This document shows, piece by piece, positions 6,894 to 8,397 of a stretch of DNA of 8,397 nucleotides. The position numbers and the translations under genes are program-made. The notes below the pieces were generated by a model. The model had not been told where the DNA came from. It made no database searches and saw only the letters and a program-made list of their open reading frames with translations. Each line of letters starts with the position of its first letter. The stretch's first letter is position 1. Origin of the DNA: Bacteroidota bacterium (lineage in GTDB: Bacteria; Bacteroidota; Bacteroidia; NS11-12g; UBA9320); the NCBI GenBank assembly GCA_947499775.1, contig CANMPY010000058.1, positions 1-8,397 of the forward strand. The letters run 5' to 3'.

Positions 6894-8397
6894 ATGAAAG
6901 AAAAATACCTAACACCAATTTTTTTAATGATCTTACTCCTATTGTTCACGGCGCATTTTGCGTTATCGGCTAACCGATATTGGGTTGGGTCGGGGAATTG
7001 GACGAGTAGCAATACTGCAAATTGGGCTGCATCGAGCGGTGGATCAACTGGACAAACTGTTCCATCAACTACTGATAATGTTTTTTTTGATGCAAATTCA
7101 AGTAATTGTATTGTTCAAGTAAATGTCGACATTAATGATTTAACGCTTACGGGTGGTTCCATAAGTTTTGGCGGCTCTGGTACGTTCGCCTTTAGAATAA
7201 GAGGCAATTATAGCAAAACTTCAGGTACGTCGAATTTTGATGCTGGAGCTGCAATGTCCTTTGATGTGGATGGTAATTTTACACATAGTTACTACACGTT
7301 TATAGCTCCAGCTGGTCGAAATATGTTTGTTGGAGGACATTGGACAAGATCGGGTGGTAGTTTTTCACACAATAATGGAACTGTATTATTTGATGGTAAT
7401 AATGCTACCTTTAATTACAATACTGAAGCATTTTTTAATTTGAACCTTAGCAAAAATACAGGTCAAACGCTTACGTTAACCACCGGACAAACTATATACA
7501 TTTATGGAACATTAACTTTGACCGATGGCCTGGCTTCGGGAGGTGTAATTGCTCCCTATGGAAATGTTACAATAAGCCCAACCTGGGATGGAGGAAATAG
7601 CAAATTGACTTTTGTAGGAAATGCAACCACCCAAACGTTTAACCTTACAGGCGCCGAAGCCTTGTTTCAAGGAAATGTTGAAATACAAAAAGGAACCGGA
7701 ACCGTTTCCTTGGCCTCCAATTTAAAGCTCTATGCTGCTGGCCAAACTTTAACCCTTAGCGGAGCAAGCTTAACGCTCAACTCCAAAATCCTAACCCTTT
7801 ACAATGCATCAAACACAGGTACTACCTTTGGCAACGGAGAATTTGTGATTATTGGACCGGGTAACTTTACAACCTATAACTACCAACAATCCGTGGCAGG
7901 CACCATGACCCTAAGCGGTGCCCTTGTATTTCATACCTTAAATTATTTCAAAAAAGAATCGATCAGTTATGCCATTTTTAATTCGGCATCGGCTGTGGTT
8001 GATATCGATGGCGATTTTACCAATTCCGCAGGAACCTTTACCGCCACCTCAGGCACCATGAATGTGGGTGGCAATTTTACCCATACCGGGGGAACATTTA
8101 CTCATAATAACGGAACCGTCGTATTGGACGGCAATAATGCTACCATTAATGCCCCCAACGAATCATTTTACCATTTAACGCTTTTAAAAACTAGTGGACA
8201 AACCACTACCATCACTTCGGGGCAAACCCTTTACACGTTTGGAATCTTAAATTTGACCGATGGCCTCGCTTCGGGAGGTGTATTGGCTCCCTATGGAAAT
8301 GTTACAATAAGCCCAACCTGGGATGGAGGAAATAGCAAATTGACTTTTGTAGGAAATGCAACCACCCAAACGTTTACCCTTACAGGTGCCGAAGCCT
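6894..8397 (+). CDS. Giant repeat-rich secreted protein, N-terminal part (3'-truncated by window)
   Basis: An open frame of 501 codons from ATG 6894 that runs off the window end. Residues 1-26 form a signal peptide: Lys2 and Lys4, a hydrophobic stretch about 9-20, and a likely cut after L-S-A (24-26). Then comes RYWVGSGNW (28-36) and, after a Gly/Ser/Thr stretch, DNVFFDANS, an opening known from many secreted Bacteroidota proteins. From about residue 123 the protein is a repeat of roughly 245 residues: V-D-G-N-F (125-129) recurs as I-D-G-D-F (371-375), HNNGTV at about 159 and 404, SPTWDGGN at about 229 and 474. The same landmarks occur in the upstream giant gene, so the two are paralogues. 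By analogy it should end in a T9SS tail beyond the window; that is inference. A surface adhesin or matrix role is a guess. Thr codon use changes sharply along the gene and two repeat segments are nearly identical in DNA. Confidence 0.9.
   Translation, partial: MKEKYLTPIFLMILLLLFTAHFALSANRYWVGSGNWTSSNTANWAASSGGSTGQTVPSTTDNVFFDANSSNCIVQVNVDINDLTLTGGSISFGGSGTFAFRIRGNYSKTSGTSNFDAGAAMSFDVDGNFTHSYYTFIAPAGRNMFVGGHWTRSGGSFSHNNGTVLFDGNNATFNYNTEAFFNLNLSKNTGQTLTLTTGQTIYIYGTLTLTDGLASGGVIAPYGNVTISPTWDGGNSKLTFVGNATTQTFNLTGAEALFQGNVEIQKGTGTVSLASNLKLYAAGQTLTLSGASLTLNSKILTLYNASNTGTTFGNGEFVIIGPGNFTTYNYQQSVAGTMTLSGALVFHTLNYFKKESISYAIFNSASAVVDIDGDFTNSAGTFTATSGTMNVGGNFTHTGGTFTHNNGTVVLDGNNATINAPNESFYHLTLLKTSGQTTTITSGQTLYTFGILNLTDGLASGGVLAPYGNVTISPTWDGGNSKLTFVGNATTQTFTLTGAEA
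7518..7662 (+). repeat. Near-identical 145-base direct repeat, copy 1
   Basis: Aligned without gaps to 8253-8397 (offset 735 bases = 245 codons), it has 140 of 145 bases identical, including an unbroken 91-base run at 7551-7641. It encodes the L-T-D-G-L-A-S-G-G to T-L/N-L-T-G-A-E-A part of the module. Three differences cluster at the 5' side and two near the 3' side. Confidence 0.95.
8253..8397 (+). repeat. Near-identical 145-base direct repeat, copy 2 (reaches window end)
   Basis: Partner of 7518-7662; the exact 91-base run is 8286-8376. The window ends inside this copy, so its full length cannot be seen. Upstream of 8253 the modules still align at the same offset but with clearly lower DNA identity. 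Confidence 0.95.

Noticed and set aside
6734..7012. 92-codon reverse-strand open frame at the start of the second giant gene
   Set aside because: It overlaps the signal-peptide region of a clear gene, is Ile/Lys-rich as expected from translated AT-rich DNA, and shows no family resemblance.

Overview
The window reads as a stretch of a Bacteroidota (Bacteroidetes) chromosome. The AT-rich intergenic DNA has no clear Shine-Dalgarno sites. Two start codons sit just behind the Bacteroidota-type -7 promoter box TAnnTTTG. The first gene ends in a type IX secretion (T9SS) type A sorting tail preceded by an 'LPV...YYRLKQVD' module, and the last gene opens with the YWVG-x-GNW motif common in secreted proteins of this phylum. 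Nothing in the window fixes the genus. All five protein genes lie on the + strand.

Layout. (1) Bases 1-3000 are the 3' part of a very large repeat-rich secreted protein whose start lies outside the window; it is closed by a strong intrinsic terminator at 3029-3061. (2) A roughly 300-base spacer leads to a promoter at 3339-3369 and a 6-pyruvoyl-tetrahydropterin synthase/QueD-family gene (3381-3806). A perfect inverted repeat straddles its stop codon. (3) A thioredoxin-fold, peroxiredoxin-like gene (3878-4417) starts 4 bases behind its own predicted -7 box. (4) argS, arginyl-tRNA synthetase (4456-6231), starts at TTG 38 bases downstream and may be co-transcribed with gene 3. (5) A 662-base gap without genes (6232-6893) holds several hairpins, one of which could terminate argS. 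(6) Bases 6894-8397 are the 5' part of a second giant secreted protein with a signal peptide, cut off by the window end.

The two giant genes are paralogues built from the same module of about 245-257 residues (landmarks HNNGTV, WDGGN, and a G-T-V/I-S-L...SNL segment), which probably forms repetitive beta structure on the cell surface. Three ordinary housekeeping-type genes sit between them, and I see no functional link between these and the surface proteins. The most striking DNA-level signal is inside the last gene: two 145-base segments exactly 735 bases apart that differ at only 5 positions, embedded in module sequence that is clearly more diverged. This suggests recent gene conversion or localised duplication. 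I found no mobile element, CRISPR array, tRNA, rRNA or defence system, and no convincing evidence of a wholly new system.
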